From the NCBI GenBank assembly GCA_014729775.1, contig WJJJ01000009.1:1-32258 (forward strand): a stretch of 32,258 nt of DNA, in the 5' to 3' direction. Below the pieces are notes generated by a model. It did no database searches. It was not told the origin of the DNA and was given only the letters and a program-made list of their open reading frames with translations. Positions 1-7,444 of this stretch are shown here, piece by piece. The DNA comes from Candidatus Omnitrophota bacterium. Its GTDB lineage: Bacteria > Omnitrophota > Gorgyraeia > Duberdicusellales > 4484-171. How positions within the stretch are numbered: the first letter of the stretch is position 1; each line of letters starts with the position of its first letter. Position numbers and translations under genes: made by a program.

Positions 1-1
1 G

Positions 2-118
2 TATGTGGTCAAACGGATGATCGAGGAGAACCACAAGGGCAGGATCTGGTTTGAGTCGGCGTATATGGAGGGGATGACGTTCTTCATTGAGCTGCCCAAG
101 GGGGAGAGAGACGCTTGA
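2..118 (+). CDS. C-terminal fragment of a sensor histidine kinase (HATPase_c end), truncated at window start
   Basis: Frame 2 translates YVVKRMIEENHKGRIWFESAYMEGMTFFIELPKGERDA*, typical of the HATPase C-terminus (G-RIWFES...G-TFF-ELP). Confidence 0.75.
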   Translation, partial: YVVKRMIEENHKGRIWFESAYMEGMTFFIELPKGERDA

Positions 119-332
119 TCCTCGATCCTGGATGCTGGATGCGGAAGAAAGAGGCAAGAAGGAAGAGGGTAAGAAAATACGAGGCAGAGAAGCAGAGAGC
201 GCATATCAGCAGACCAGGATATCAGTGGACAGGAAATCAGGAAAGCAGAATATACCCCGCCGCTACTCTCCGGTTCCCGGATACTCTGATATGAGTCCTG
301 CTGATCTGCCGAGGTTCTGATCGGCTCTTGCG

Positions 333-353
333 GTTCAACCGCGTAGGTTGAAC
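333..353 (+). repeat. Dispersed palindromic repeat, copy 1
   Basis: GTTCAACC-GCGTA-GGTTGAAC; a diverged copy GTTAACTTCGTAGGTCGAAC lies at 399-418. Confidence 0.9.
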
Positions 354-606
354 TTTTGTTTGTGCCGGTTTTACTGGCCAAATCGCCCGTCCCCCCGAGT
401 TAACTTCGTAGGTCGAACTTCCCGCAGCCCCTGTGAATCGTTGAAAATGCTCCCCTCCCCGGACTCTCTCCCCCTGTTCACTTCTGAAGTGAACGGAGGG
501 TGATGCGGGGGAAGAAGAGGGTCGAAGCCGACCTGATGTCTGAGCAATCTCTGTTTCCTTCTCTTTTACTTCTTATTCAGAATGGAGAGATTCCTTCACC
601 GGCGGG

Positions 607-1785
607 TTAGGGCAAAAGAATAATCTTGCGTGTGAGTACGTTGTTGTCCGGATTTTCCTCCCACGCGGTCTGGCGGTAATTCGCGGTGATCGTGAACGGG
701 ATTGTGCCTGGGGAAACCGTCCGGTAGCGCCAGGTAAGGGTGTGAGTCTCTTTTCCTTCGAGGCCCGGAATGAGCTTTGCTTTCTTGAAGCCGTCCGGTC
801 CTTCGATAAGCACCCGGCTGGAGGGTACCGCTAAATCGCCGAAATTGGCTACTACCGCTTCCAGGATGAAGGTCGCTCCCCGGTCGAGATCCTTTTTCTC
901 TGCCATACGGAGCGATAACACCCCGAAATCAGGCAGTTGAGGCTGACGCGGGACGGGGATCTGCCGTGTGCGTGCCGCGAGCAACTCGCACAGTCTTTCG
1001 TCGACCTCATACTGGGCCAGCTGCATATCGGTGAGCGAGTTGATAAGGGAGATGTACCAGGTTCGATAAGCGAGCGGCAGATTCTCCGATACTTCCCGCC
1101 GCAGCGTCTCTTTCGCCCGCAGGAAAAGATCTTTCTGGTTCGCCAGCGCCGCTTTTAGTTGGCCTATGCGGTGTTCGCGGATGAGTCTTTTCATCTCGGC
1201 GTATCGCGCCCCGCATCTCCGGGTGAATTCATCCAGCGGCATGCCGAATGAATTTTCGAATTTCTCCATGTATACGTGAAAATAATACGCCGACCCTTCG
1301 CCTTCGAGGTCCGGAGAGAGTTGAGAGGAGTTCTGTGCGATCGTCTGATAATCCAGCTTTAATTCGCGAAGCTGCGCGCGAAGTTCTTCGGAATTTTCCT
1401 GATCCAGCGAGTTCAGGAACCGTGCGAGGGAGTCGAATTCGGCCCGGTTCTTTGCGCTTCTCTTTGCGGCATAGGCCGCCGCAGCCGCTACCTCCGGCAC
1501 GAGTTCTTTCTGCTCGCCGCGCTTTTCGCCGATGACGGGAGAATAGATCGCAAAGGTGAGTTCGTTGACCTTTTCCAGATCATCGAGCGCCGCGGTGAAC
1601 GCGTTCAGGAATTGCTGGTCGCCCGCGGAAATTTGTCCGGCCAGGAATTCCTTCTTTTGGACAAGCACGCGGCGGGGGATTTCCTGCGTCTGCGCAGGAA
1701 GAAGGATTCCGCTTGCCGCGTGAAGCATCACCGCGGCAGAGAATACCATTAATACGTACTGAACGGGGTTCGGTGTACCTTTCAA
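607..1785 (-). CDS. Secreted protein with C-terminal CARDB-like domain
   Basis: 392 aa ORF with hydrophobic N-terminal signal; C-terminus (GATFILEAVVANFGDLAVPSSRVLIEG...NPDNNVLTRKI) resembles CARDB domains. Confidence 0.6.
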   Translation of the reverse strand: MKGTPNPVQYVLMVFSAAVMLHAASGILLPAQTQEIPRRVLVQKKEFLAGQISAGDQQFLNAFTAALDDLEKVNELTFAIYSPVIGEKRGEQKELVPEVAAAAAYAAKRSAKNRAEFDSLARFLNSLDQENSEELRAQLRELKLDYQTIAQNSSQLSPDLEGEGSAYYFHVYMEKFENSFGMPLDEFTRRCGARYAEMKRLIREHRIGQLKAALANQKDLFLRAKETLRREVSENLPLAYRTWYISLINSLTDMQLAQYEVDERLCELLAARTRQIPVPRQPQLPDFGVLSLRMAEKKDLDRGATFILEAVVANFGDLAVPSSRVLIEGPDGFKKAKLIPGLEGKETHTLTWRYRTVSPGTIPFTITANYRQTAWEENPDNNVLTRKIILLP

Positions 1786-1854
1786 CAGTTGATATTATAA
1801 CTCAGAAGGCAAAAATGACAATAAAAATTATCCTTGCGGGTGCTTCGATTTATG

Positions 1855-1882
1855 TTGATTTCAAAGGTAATCCTGATAGAAT
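1855..1882 (+). promoter_or_regulatory. Putative sigma-70 promoter for glnA1
   Basis: TTGATT-N16-TAGAAT about 45 nt upstream of the GTG start. Confidence 0.5.
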
Positions 1883-1925
1883 AGAACGAAGTTTTCCTTG
1901 AAAGGCCTGAAACAAAGGAGGAACG

Positions 1926-3257
1926 GTGGCGAAGCAGTTCACGAAAAAAGACGTAATTCAATTAGTGAAAGCGAATGATGTGAAGTTTATCCGGTTTTGG
2001 TTTGCTGATATTACCGGACAGATGAAGGGATTTGCCATTACCAGTGATGAGCTGGAAAACGCGTTGGAGGACGGAATGGGGTTTGACGGTTCGTCGATCA
2101 AGGGGTTCGCCCGGATTGACGAATCAGACATGATCGCGATGCCTGATCCGACGACGTTCACGCTTCTCCCGTACCGGCCGAAGGAAAAAGCGGTGGCCGG
2201 GATGCTCTGTGATATCCTGAAACCCGACCGGACTCCCTACGAAGGCGATCCCCGGTTCGTCCTGCGCAAGATGCTCAAAAAAGCCAAAGATATGGGGTAT
2301 GATTTTTATATCGGCCCGGAACTTGAGTTTTTTGTGTTTGAGGATGAAAAATCGACCAAAACGATCGATGAGGGCGGATATTTCGATATCACTACCCTGG
2401 ATTCCGGGAACGAAGTGCGCAGGGAGATTATTCTTACGCTGGAACATATGGGAATTCAGGTGGAATATTCCCACCATGAGGTGGCTCCTTCCCAGCATGA
2501 AATTGACCTCCGCTATGCCGAAGCGAGGTCAATGGCCGATATTGTGATGATGTACCGTATGGTGGTGAAAGAGATCGCGCAAAAACACGGGCTGTACGCG
2601 ACCTTTATGCCGAAGCCGATGTTCGGCAAGAACGGGTCCGGGATGCATACTCATCAGTCGTTGTTTCGGGGAGAGAAGAACGCGTTTTTCGATCCCGCGG
2701 ATCCTTATCATCTGTCGGCCGAAGCGAAATCGTATATCGCGGGGGTACTCAAACACGCACCGGAAATTACCCTCCTGTGCAATCAGTGGGTCAATTCCTA
2801 TAAGCGGCTCGTTCCCGGATACGAGGCCCCGGTGTATATCTGTTGGGCCCGGCGTAACCGCAGTTCTCTGGTACGGGTGCCGATGTACAAGCCGGGTAAG
2901 GAGAAAGCGACCCGGATCGAATTCCGTTCGCCTGATCCGGCCTGTAATCCGTATCTGGCCTTTGCCTGTATGCTCGGTGCCGGGCTCAAAGGCATCGAGG
3001 AGGGATATCAGCTTCCGGATCCTCTGGAACGGGACGTGTATCATCTTACCTATCAGGAACGCAAAGAGCTGAATCTGCAATGTCTGCCTGGAAGTCTGAT
3101 TGAGGCGATTGAGGTCGCGGAAGAAAGCGAACTCCTGAAAGAGGTGCTGGGCGAACATATTTTCCGTAACGTGATCATGTCCAAGCACATTGAGTGGGAT
3201 GAGTACCGTAAACAGGTGCATGAGTACGAGATTAACACCTATCTTCCGCTGCTGTAA
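1926..3257 (+). CDS. glnA: Type I glutamine synthetase
   Basis: 443 aa; GS motifs MGFDGSSIKGF, NGSGMHTHQSL, EFRSPDPACNPYLAF; GTG start with AGGAGG RBS. Confidence 0.96.
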   Translation: MAKQFTKKDVIQLVKANDVKFIRFWFADITGQMKGFAITSDELENALEDGMGFDGSSIKGFARIDESDMIAMPDPTTFTLLPYRPKEKAVAGMLCDILKPDRTPYEGDPRFVLRKMLKKAKDMGYDFYIGPELEFFVFEDEKSTKTIDEGGYFDITTLDSGNEVRREIILTLEHMGIQVEYSHHEVAPSQHEIDLRYAEARSMADIVMMYRMVVKEIAQKHGLYATFMPKPMFGKNGSGMHTHQSLFRGEKNAFFDPADPYHLSAEAKSYIAGVLKHAPEITLLCNQWVNSYKRLVPGYEAPVYICWARRNRSSLVRVPMYKPGKEKATRIEFRSPDPACNPYLAFACMLGAGLKGIEEGYQLPDPLERDVYHLTYQERKELNLQCLPGSLIEAIEVAEESELLKEVLGEHIFRNVIMSKHIEWDEYRKQVHEYEINTYLPLL

Positions 3258-3265
3258 AAATTGAC

Positions 3266-3295
3266 TTGACAGTTCCGTGCCGCTTATGGTATTCT
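3266..3295 (+). promoter_or_regulatory. Sigma-70-like promoter upstream of the sigma-factor gene
   Basis: TTGACA-N18-TATTCT. Confidence 0.6.
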
Positions 3296-3323
3296 AAATT
3301 ACAACGAAGTGCGCAGGCAATGA

Positions 3324-3356
3324 AGCCCCAAAGACCGATCTTTGGGGCTTTTTTTT
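3324..3356 (+). terminator. Intrinsic terminator T1 (between promoter and sigma-factor CDS)
   Basis: AAGCCCCAAAGA-CCGA-TCTTTGGGGCTT followed by a T8 tract. Confidence 0.85.
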
Positions 3357-3365
3357 GGCAGTGAG

Positions 3366-3406
3366 GCCTCTCGACGGGGAAATTCCGTCCGAGAGGCTTT
3401 TTTTTT
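3366..3406 (+). terminator. Intrinsic terminator T2, tandem to T1
   Basis: GCCTCTCG-ACGG-GGAAATT-CCGT-C-CGAGAGGC followed by T9. Confidence 0.85.
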
Positions 3407-3431
3407 GGGAATATGGTCGAAGGAGTACGTA

Positions 3432-3959
3432 ATGGAGTTCGAAACATTACTCAACCGCATAGGGCCGAAATTAAAAGGGATTACCCGGTGTCTGGACCGG
3501 AAATACGCGCTCTTTTCCAATGAAGATCTCTATCAGGAAGCGGTGGGTCATTTGTGGGAAGAGTACTGCGCTCATCGTTTCACCCGGCGGAACGAGAGCT
3601 ATATTCTCCACGGGTGTTATTACTTTCTGAAAAATTTCATCCGGAAGTCCTCCCGGACGCTGGACCGGCGCACGCTGAGCCTGCATCGGCCTTCGGCAGA
3701 CGAATACCAGGAATACGCCGAACGTATCCCGGAGCGTGGCCCGGATTCTTTTTCCCGACTTAATGCCCGGATCTGTGAACGGGATTTAGACCGGCTGCTG
3801 GATCCGCGGGAATTGAAAATCATCCGGTTGAGGCTTGCAGGGTACACCGCCCGCGAGATCGGAGCACAGCTGGGGATATCACACGTGATGGTTGCCAAGC
3901 TCAGGGCGCGGATCAGAGAAAAATGCCGAGCCATAAAAAAAGAACTCGTTCGTATGTAA
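3432..3959 (+). CDS. Small sigma-70 family (ECF-like) RNA polymerase sigma factor
   Basis: Region 2-like DLYQEAVGHLWEEY...FLKNFIRKSSR and region 4 HTH DPRELKIIRLRLAGYTAREIGAQLGISHVMVAKLRARIREK; ATG at 3432 with AAGGAG RBS. The track start at 3342 lies in the terminators and is unlikely. Confidence 0.75.
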   Translation: MEFETLLNRIGPKLKGITRCLDRKYALFSNEDLYQEAVGHLWEEYCAHRFTRRNESYILHGCYYFLKNFIRKSSRTLDRRTLSLHRPSADEYQEYAERIPERGPDSFSRLNARICERDLDRLLDPRELKIIRLRLAGYTAREIGAQLGISHVMVAKLRARIREKCRAIKKELVRM

Positions 3960-3960
3960 A

Positions 3961-3994
3961 CAGGGTTACCAAAGACGCTGCCCGTTTACTTGTA
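3961..3994 (+). promoter_or_regulatory. Conserved bipartite element (copy 1), putative promoter of PII-1/amt
   Basis: CAGGGTTACC-N14-TTTACTTGTA, identical halves to 7272-7305 with divergent spacer. Confidence 0.55.
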
Positions 3995-4022
3995 CAGTTG
4001 AACACAGTGAAGTGAAGAACGA

Positions 4023-4050
4023 AGACGTTCCATCCGGAACGTCTTTTTGC
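4023..4050 (+). terminator. Leader terminator A1 upstream of PII-1
   Basis: AGACGTTCC-ATCC-GGAACGTCT with T-tract TTTTT. Confidence 0.75.
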
Positions 4051-4079
4051 GTTTTGAGGGTGCATGGAGCCCCCGGGGA

Positions 4080-4095
4080 GAAACACAGGCGTTTC
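4080..4095 (+). promoter_or_regulatory. Candidate ANTAR-target hairpin P2 (antiterminator) in PII-1 leader
   Basis: GAAAC[ACAGGC]GTTTC: 5-bp stem, hexaloop with A1 and G4; GCGTTTC shared with the 5' arm of the terminator at 4089. Confidence 0.6.
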
Positions 4096-4137
4096 ACTGC
4101 CGCAGGATGCGGCAGAGGAACGCTTTTTTTTATTTTT
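4089..4137 (+). terminator. Leader terminator A2 upstream of PII-1
   Basis: GCGTTTC-A-CTGCCGC-AGGAT-GCGGCAG-A-GGAACGC then TTTTTTTTATTTTT. Confidence 0.85.
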
Positions 4138-4171
4138 CAGGTCCTGACCCGGACCGAGAAAGGAGGTCAGA

Positions 4172-4492
4172 ATGAAGAAAATCGAATGTATATTACGAGC
4201 CGAAAGGCTGCGCGAGGTGAGCGCGGCACTGCGTCTGGCCGGGATCGGCGGGATGAGCGTGACTGAGATCAAAGGGTTTGGGCGCAACACGACTCGTCCG
4301 GAAGCGTATCTGTTCTTACCCAAAAGCAAGATAGAGATATACGTAACCGAAGACCAGGTCGAGGAAGTGGTGGGAGTACTGCTGAGGTACTGCCGGGACG
4401 AGCATCTCGGCAGCGGGAAGATCGCGGTGCTTCCCCTGGAAGAGTGTATCCGGGTGCGGACCGGAGAACGCGGCCCGGCGGCGATTGTGTGA
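4172..4492 (+). CDS. PII family nitrogen regulator with shortened T-loop
   Basis: 106 aa; MKKIECILRAERLREV...GGMSVTEIKGFGR...GSGKIAVLPLEECIRVRTGERG; AGGAGG RBS. Confidence 0.9.
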   Translation: MKKIECILRAERLREVSAALRLAGIGGMSVTEIKGFGRNTTRPEAYLFLPKSKIEIYVTEDQVEEVVGVLLRYCRDEHLGSGKIAVLPLEECIRVRTGERGPAAIV

Positions 4493-4518
4493 GGCGATGG
4501 AGAAGAAAGGAGGAGAAG

Positions 4519-5310
4519 ATGAACAGGTTTTTTCGGGTCATGAGTAAAATTGCGGGGATCTGTGTGTGCGGCGGGCTGATGTTTTCCTGGGGAGCGGCGT
4601 TTGCCGAAGGAGGGCTTCTGGAAAAAATGGATCTTGATATCGCCATCGAAGGAAGTCTTGATTTCTATTCCGATTACGTGTGGCGCGGATTCGTGCTGGA
4701 CCGGGATCCGGTGATCCAGCCCGGCTTTAATATCAGCGGATACGGCTTGACCTTTTCCTTTTGGAGTTCTTGGGACGCGGCCAATGAACATGGTTCCCAG
4801 TCTGATGAGATTGATTACGTGATCGATTATACCAAAGAGCTCGATGATTTGCTGAGCCTTTCGGTCGGCCACACCTATTACGATTTTCCGGCCGCGGATG
4901 CCTACAGCCGGGAATTTTACGTCGGAGTGGGCGTAAGCCGGATACCCGGAACGGACATCCCGGTGGAAACCAGTCTGACCTACTACCGCGATTACGGTGA
5001 CCAGAACGCCGGCGGAGGATTAGGGAACTATTTTTCGCTGGACGTGGCTTACAGTCAGACCATATCCGAGGATCCGGGAGTCACGCTTGACTACGGGCTT
5101 CATTTCGGGTACAACCGCAAGCTTTTTCTGACCGGGACGAGCGGCTATGACCTGGGTCTGAGCATGGGGCTTTCTCTGCCGCTTACCGACCGGCTGACCA
5201 TGACGCCTTCAGTGAACTACTCGATTCCGTTCGGGGATCTGAAAGACAGCGCCGACGGCGATCAGGAGGCGCGTTTCTATACAGGGGTGGGATTTTGGTA
5301 CGCATTATAA
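4519..5310 (+). CDS. TorF-family (Gcw_chp) putative outer-membrane protein
   Basis: Signal peptide ending AAFA; GSLDFYSDYVWRGFVLDRDPVIQPGFNISGYGLTFSFWSSWD motif; sits between PII and amt. Confidence 0.75.
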   Translation: MNRFFRVMSKIAGICVCGGLMFSWGAAFAEGGLLEKMDLDIAIEGSLDFYSDYVWRGFVLDRDPVIQPGFNISGYGLTFSFWSSWDAANEHGSQSDEIDYVIDYTKELDDLLSLSVGHTYYDFPAADAYSREFYVGVGVSRIPGTDIPVETSLTYYRDYGDQNAGGGLGNYFSLDVAYSQTISEDPGVTLDYGLHFGYNRKLFLTGTSGYDLGLSMGLSLPLTDRLTMTPSVNYSIPFGDLKDSADGDQEARFYTGVGFWYAL

Positions 5311-5331
5311 CAATGTGTTGAGGAGGTGAGA

Positions 5332-6669
5332 ATGATGACATTGAAAGGAAAGATGAAAAGTGTGTGGCTGTCGCTATCAATGGTGATGGGGCCGCTGCCT
5401 TTATTTGCGCAGCCCACAGGATTGAGCGAGATCGTTACCGGACTGGATACGGTATGGGTGCTGATCGCGGCCTTTTTGGTGTTCTTCATGCAAGCCGGTT
5501 TTGGAATGGTCGAGGCCGGGTTTATCCGGGCAAAGAATACCTGTAACATCCTTACGAAAAACTTTCTTGATTACTGCATGGCTTCACTGGGATTTTTTCT
5601 GTTCGGATACGCGATCATGTTTGGAGAAGGAAACGCTTTGATCGGATTGAAAGGCTGGTTTCTATCGGGAGCGCAGTCCGGGGCGGGAGTGCCGCTGTTT
5701 GCGTTCTGGTTGTTCCAGGCGGCGTTTGTGGGAGCCGCGGCTACGATCGTTGCCGGCGGAGTGGCTGAACGAATGAAGTTCAGTGCGTATCTGATCTATT
5801 CTTTCCTTATTTCCGCTTTTATTTATCCGGTGGTCGGCCATTGGATCTGGGGCGGCGGCTGGCTCGCGCAGCTGGGATTCGCGGATTTTGCCGGTTCTAC
5901 CGTGGTGCACGCCGTCGGCGGATTCGCGGCTTTGATTGGGACGATACTGCTCAAACCGCGGATCGGCAAATACAATGCCGACGGCTCGGCGAACGTGATC
6001 GCCGGACATTCCATCCCCCTGGCTTCGCTGGGGGTTTTTATTCTGTGGTTCGGCTGGTTCGGATTTAATCCCGGTTCATCTTTAGGTGTCGGAAACGGGG
6101 AATTGATTGCCCGCGTGGCGATCAATACTAATCTTGCCGCCGCACTCGGCGGGATTGCCGCGCTGATCACCGTCTGGAAGATGTTCGGCAAGCCCGATCT
6201 TTCCATGGCCATGAACGGCGCGTTAGCGGGACTGGTCGCGATCACTGCTCCCTGCGCGTTTGTAGAGCCCTGGGCGGCGATGCTCATCGGCGCCGTAGGC
6301 GGTATCCTGGTCGTGCTGGGAGTGGTCGTGCTGGATAAACTGAAAATCGACGATCCCGTCGGCGCGGTACCGGTGCACGGCCTGAACGGCGTGTGGGGTA
6401 CGCTCGCCATCGGTCTGTTTGGTCAGAAAGCACTGGGGCTTTCCTCGGACGGTCTCCTGTACGGAGGAGGACTCTCTCAGTTCGCTATTCAGCTGCTGGG
6501 TGTCTCTTCGGTGGTGGTATTCGTGCTGGTGACTATGGGGATTATCTTTAAAATCCTCGATCTAACCATCGGACTGCGGGTCAGCCGGGAGGAAGAACTG
6601 AAAGGACTTGATATCGGAGAGCACGGGATGGAATCGTACTCGGGATTTCAGGTCTTCACCACACAGTAG
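5332..6669 (+). CDS. amt: Ammonium transporter
   Basis: Multi-TM; Amt motifs FFMQAGFGMVEAGFIRAKN, DFAGSTVVHAVGG, WFGFNPGSSL, DDPVGAVPVHGLNGVWGTLA; GGAGGTG RBS. Confidence 0.96.
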   Translation: MMTLKGKMKSVWLSLSMVMGPLPLFAQPTGLSEIVTGLDTVWVLIAAFLVFFMQAGFGMVEAGFIRAKNTCNILTKNFLDYCMASLGFFLFGYAIMFGEGNALIGLKGWFLSGAQSGAGVPLFAFWLFQAAFVGAAATIVAGGVAERMKFSAYLIYSFLISAFIYPVVGHWIWGGGWLAQLGFADFAGSTVVHAVGGFAALIGTILLKPRIGKYNADGSANVIAGHSIPLASLGVFILWFGWFGFNPGSSLGVGNGELIARVAINTNLAAALGGIAALITVWKMFGKPDLSMAMNGALAGLVAITAPCAFVEPWAAMLIGAVGGILVVLGVVVLDKLKIDDPVGAVPVHGLNGVWGTLAIGLFGQKALGLSSDGLLYGGGLSQFAIQLLGVSSVVVFVLVTMGIIFKILDLTIGLRVSREEELKGLDIGEHGMESYSGFQVFTTQ

Positions 6670-6675
6670 GAAAAG

Positions 6676-6705
6676 ATGGGTGATCCCGGATCCGGGATCA
6701 CCCAT
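6676..6705 (+). repeat. Perfect 30-nt palindrome between amt and glnK
   Basis: ATGGGTGATCCCGGATCCGGGATCACCCAT. Confidence 0.9.
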
Positions 6706-6726
6706 CAGCAAGAATGAGGAGGAAAG

Positions 6727-7068
6727 ATGAAACTGATAGTAGCAATGATCCAGCCGCATAAACTGCCGGACGTGAAAAAAGCGCTGTTTGAGGCCGAGGT
6801 GCATAAGATGACGGTGACCAACGCGGTGGGGTGTGGTCAGCAGAAGGGATACACCGAAACCTACCGGGGCGTGATTACCGAGGTGAATCTGTTGAAGAAG
6901 GTTCGGCTGGAGATCGGCGTGAACGAAGAGTTCGTGGAGCCGACGGTAAAGGCGATCATCAAGGGCGCCCGGACCGGGGGGATCGGAGACGGGAAGATAT
7001 TTGTGCTTGATCTGCCCGAGTGTATCCGGATCCGTACCGGGGAGAGAGGGAATGAGGCGATTGGATAG
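6727..7068 (+). CDS. glnK: PII family nitrogen regulator (GlnK/GlnB-like, full T-loop)
   Basis: 113 aa; [30 protein letters not shown] and [26 protein letters not shown]; directly after amt. Confidence 0.93.
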   Translation: MKLIVAMIQPHKLPDVKKALFEAEVHKMTVTNAVGCGQQKGYTETYRGVITEVNLLKKVRLEIGVNEEFVEPTVKAIIKGARTGGIGDGKIFVLDLPECIRIRTGERGNEAIG

Positions 7069-7140
7069 CGCGTGCGATTCCGGATAGGCGATGCTTGATT
7101 TCCGCTCTTCGATCCTTGATGCTGGAGAGAAGGAGGCAGA

Positions 7141-7196
7141 TAAGAAGTAAGGGGTAAGAGATAAGAAGTAAGTAGTAAGGAGTAAGAGGTAAGAGG
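7141..7196 (+). repeat. Eight in-phase TAAGNNG heptamers (intergenic)
   Basis: TAAGAAG TAAGGGG TAAGAGA TAAGAAG TAAGTAG TAAGGAG TAAGAGG TAAGAGG. Confidence 0.9.
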
Positions 7197-7271
7197 GGGG
7201 AAAGGGAGCGGGGGCTGATATGCCGATTTTTCGGTACGCGCGGAGGCGGCCGGAAGGGAAAAGTGCAAAAA

Positions 7272-7305
7272 CAGGGTTACCGGAATGAAGGCGAATTTAC
7301 TTGTA
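7272..7305 (+). promoter_or_regulatory. Conserved bipartite element (copy 2), putative promoter of glnA2
   Basis: CAGGGTTACC-N14-TTTACTTGTA. Confidence 0.55.
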
Positions 7306-7325
7306 GATATAAGGCGGGGATTTTA

Positions 7326-7373
7326 CGCACAGAGACGTGCGCGATTACGCAGGAGGAGACAAGGGCGTTCTTC
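7326..7373 (+). promoter_or_regulatory. Candidate dual-hexaloop ANTAR target (P1 7326-7341, P2 7353-7373)
   Basis: P1 CGCAC[AGAGAC]GTGCG; P2 GAGG(A)GAC[AAGGGC]GTTCTTC; both hexaloops have A1 and G4; GGGCGTTCTTC (7363-7373) is also the 5' arm of the terminator. Confidence 0.65.
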
Positions 7374-7397
7374 ATTTGAGGAACGCTCTTTTTCTTT
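7363..7397 (+). terminator. Leader terminator upstream of glnA2
   Basis: GGGCGTTCTTC-ATTT-GAGGAACGCTC then TTTTTCTTT. Confidence 0.85.
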
Positions 7398-7444
7398 ATG
7401 TGAGTGGTTGTTAAAAACGGGATAGGTGAAGACAAGGAGGAAGT

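Noticed and set aside
87-320. 77-aa ORF after the histidine kinase end
   Set aside because: Lies in a repeat-rich spacer and starts inside the kinase CDS; low-complexity composition.
2529-3221. Long minus-strand ORF antisense to glnA1 (and 7478-8797 antisense to glnA2)
   Set aside because: Codon-bias shadow ORFs on the opposite strand of clear GS genes; no recognisable protein motifs.
7141-7196. CRISPR array
   Set aside because: Tandem 7-nt units with no spacers; no cas genes or 24-40 nt direct repeats anywhere in the window.
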